Source: Nitrobacter sp047149785
GTDB taxonomy: Bacteria > Pseudomonadota > Alphaproteobacteria > Rhizobiales > Xanthobacteraceae
Length of the DNA stretch: 64,000 nt
Assembly (NCBI RefSeq): GCF_047149785.1
Contig: NZ_BAAGBE010000001.1
Location: 3,348,001-3,412,000 of the forward strand
Direction of reading: 5' to 3'
Part shown: positions 62,266 through 64,000 of the stretch, piece by piece
Position numbering within the stretch: position 1 is the first letter of the stretch
Layout of the letters: the number at the start of each line of letters is the position of its first letter
Made by a program: the position numbers and the translations under genes
Notes under the pieces: model-generated
Seen by the model: only the letters and a program-made list of their open reading frames with translations
Told to the model about the DNA's origin: nothing
The model's database searches: none

Positions 62266-64000
62266 GTGATCCGAGAATTCGCCACGCCGCTCCCGATCGA
62301 CGCTGTGCTCGACGAACTCGGACGAGCGCTCGCCGCGCGCAATACGGCCGTGCTGGTGGCGCCGCCCGGCGCGGGCAAGACGACGCGGGTGCCGCTGGCG
62401 CTGCTCGATGCGCCCTGGGCCGCGGGCAGGAAGATCATCGTGCTGGAGCCGCGCCGGATCGCGGCGCGCGCCAGCGCGGAGCGAATGGCGCAAACGCGGG
62501 GCGAGCGCGCAGGCGAAACGGTCGGCTATCGCGTGCGCTTCGGCTCGAAAGTGTCGCGCGCAACCCGCATCGAAGTCGTCACCGAGGGAATCTTCTCGCG
62601 GCAGATTCTCGACGACCCGGAACTGACCGGCATCGCAGCGGTGCTGTTCGACGAGTTTCACGAACGCTCGCTCGACGCCGACATGGGACTTGCGCTGGCG
62701 CGCGACGTACAGGCCGGACTGCGCGAGGATTTGCGCATCCTGGTGATGTCCGCGACCATCGACGGCGCGCGTGTCGCAAAGCTGCTCGGCGATGCGCCGG
62801 TCATCGAAAGCGAGGGCCGCGCTTTTCCGATCGAGACGCGCTATCTCGGCCGCAGGCCCGACGCGCCGCTCGAACGGCAGGTGGCCGACGCGATCGCCAT
62901 GGCGCTGCGCGCCGATGCCGGCTCGGTGCTGGCATTTCTGCCGGGAGCGGCCGAAATCCGCCGCACGCAAAATATGCTCGCTGAACGGGTTCACGACGCA
63001 TCCGTCGAGATCGTTCCGCTGTTCGGCGCGCTCGACGCCGCGGTGCAGGACCGCGCCATCGCGCCGGCGCCGCGAGGCCATCGCAAGGTGGTGCTGGCGA
63101 CGTCGATCGCGGAGACGTCGCTGACGATCGAGGGGGTCCGTATCGTGGTGGATTCCGGCCTGGCGCGGGTGCCGCGCTACTGAGCCCGACATCGGCCTGA
63201 CGCGGCTCGAAACCGTGCGCGCCTCGCTCGCCGCGGTGGATCAGCGCCGCGGCCGCGCCGGCCGCACCGAGCCCGGCCTGTGTTATCGGCTCTGGGACGA
63301 GCCGCAGACCGCCTCGCTCGCCGCTTACACGCAGCCCGAGATTCTCAGCGCCGATCTGTCGACGCTGGTGCTCGATCTCGCGCAGTGGGGCGTGGGCGAT
63401 CCGGCGACGCTGACGTTTCTTGACCCCCCACCGGTCCCCGCCTTGAACGAGGCGCGCACCCTGTTGCGCGAACTCGGCGCGCTTGATGGCGACGGCCGCA
63501 TCACCGACGAGGGCAAAAGCCTGCGCGCGCTGGCGCTGCCGCCGCGGCTCGCGCGCATGATCGTCGATTCGCATCGGCTCGGCGCGGGCCGCGAGGCCGC
63601 CGACATCGCGGCTGTTCTGACCGAGCGCGGCCTCGGCGGCGACAGCATCGATCTCGACGCGCGGCTCGATAATTTCCGTCGCGACCGCTCCCCTCGCGCC
63701 TCGGGCGCAAGGCAGCTCGCCGAGCGATGGGCGTCGCAGATGGCGGCTGCGGAAAACGGCACGAAGGCCACGGCGCATTTACCGACGCGCGGCGTGCAGA
63801 CGCCTCTTTCTCCCTCCCCCGCGAGCGGGGGAGGGTTGGGGAGGGGGCAAGCAACATATCCGGATCTACCCTCCTCCCGAACCGCTGCGCGGTCCGACCT
63901 CTCCCGCAAGGGGGAAGGTGACACGGAAATTTCGACCGGCATGATGCTCGCGCTCGCATTCCCCGATCGCGTGGCGCGCAATCGCGGCAACGGCTCGTTC
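62266..64000 (+). pseudogene. hrpB: ATP-dependent helicase HrpB, frameshifted and cut by the window end
   Basis: DEAH-box helicase of the HrpB family. The first frame (GTG 62266 to a TGA at 63181-63183) has motif I APPGAGKTTRVPLAL, Ia EPRRIAARAS, II FDEFHERS, III VMSATIDG and VLATSIAETSLTIEGVRIVV. It ends after DSGLARVPRY. Dropping the T at 63181 restores EPDIGLTRLETV and then motif VI as DQRRGRAGRTEPGLCYRLWD, and that frame stays open to 64000. One base breaks an otherwise intact gene, so it is a recent mutation or a sequencing error. A repeat interrupts the C-terminal half in frame. Confidence 0.85.
63806..63922. repeat. Family D palindrome inserted within hrpB
   Basis: Left arm CTCCCTCCCCCGCGAGCGGG with GGAGGGTTGGGGAGGGGG; right arm CCCTCCTCCCGAACCGCTGC with GCGGTCCGACCTCTCCCGCA and AGGGGGAAGG. 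In the restored hrpB frame it encodes about 39 residues with no stop (LSPSPASGGGLGRGQ, then LSRKGEGD), between GTKATAHLPTRG and TGMMLALAFPDRVARNR, the next conserved HrpB segment. Confidence 0.8.

Overview
The window is a GC-rich chromosomal segment of an alphaproteobacterium of the Bradyrhizobium/Nitrobacter/Rhodopseudomonas/Afipia group (Nitrobacteraceae). The placement rests on gene content: ChvG-ChvI joined to a short HprK and a PTS EIIA-HPr pair, a Ku/LigD end-joining locus with a conserved 62-residue protein between them, a DUF3551 protein, DUF2794 and DUF1223 genes, a cytochrome c maturation operon beside aconitase, GGAAC-N16-CGTT promoters of the general-stress sigma factor type, and several families of short palindromic repeats in the spacers. 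No rRNA, tRNA, CRISPR array, prophage or complete transposon was seen. The genus is an inference.

Layout. 1-2.0 kb: start of an RluA-type pseudouridine synthase, divergent ftsY, and yciB/ispZ. 2.0-6.4 kb: an orphan membrane protein, a ComEA-like helix-hairpin-helix protein, and the ccmABCDG genes, all on the minus strand. 6.5-12.4 kb: acnA, a DUF1223 protein, a probable structured small RNA opposite DUF2794, a secreted hypothetical protein and a DUF3551 protein. 12.5-19.8 kb: an envelope or polysaccharide cluster with a family 4 glycosyltransferase divergent from an ABC exporter, a glycogen-debranching-type glucosidase, a PRC-barrel protein and an MFS transporter; a stress-sigma-type promoter lies between the divergent genes. 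19.9-24.3 kb: a 52-residue protein, a stand-alone glutamate-synthase-like flavoprotein, and a fused Omp31-OprB outer-membrane protein preceded by a perfect operator-like dyad. 24.4-29.7 kb: a creatininase-family hydrolase divergent from an NMT1-type ABC importer, a 2-hydroxyacid dehydrogenase and a tandem AprI/Inh inhibitor-like protein. 29.7-38.5 kb: radC, map, a K+/H+ antiporter, modABC, mepA, a 184-bp MITE, and a small basic protein with its own stress-type promoter. 38.6-43.0 kb: lepA, an O-antigen-ligase-like protein and a heptosyltransferase-like protein. 43.2-50.1 kb: the chvI-chvG-hprK-EIIA-HPr block, a HugZ-like protein and pckA. 50.3-57.7 kb: a class A beta-lactamase, arginase-ligD-(62 aa)-ku, pyrE and a LysE-type exporter. 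57.7-64 kb: polA, a membrane acyltransferase and a frameshifted hrpB running off the window.

The main points are these. PolA has lost all four 3'-5' exonuclease carboxylates in the alignment made by eye, and carries an in-frame palindromic repeat. hrpB carries a related in-frame repeat and a one-base frameshift. A minus-strand RNA of about 180 nt ends in a textbook terminator and has a 6S-like outline. Two exact stress-sigma promoters link the glycosyltransferase cluster to a small basic protein. A 184-bp IS5-type MITE has matching inverted ends and a TAA target duplication. The Omp31-OprB fusion has a likely metalloregulator-type operator. Most of the remaining content is housekeeping.
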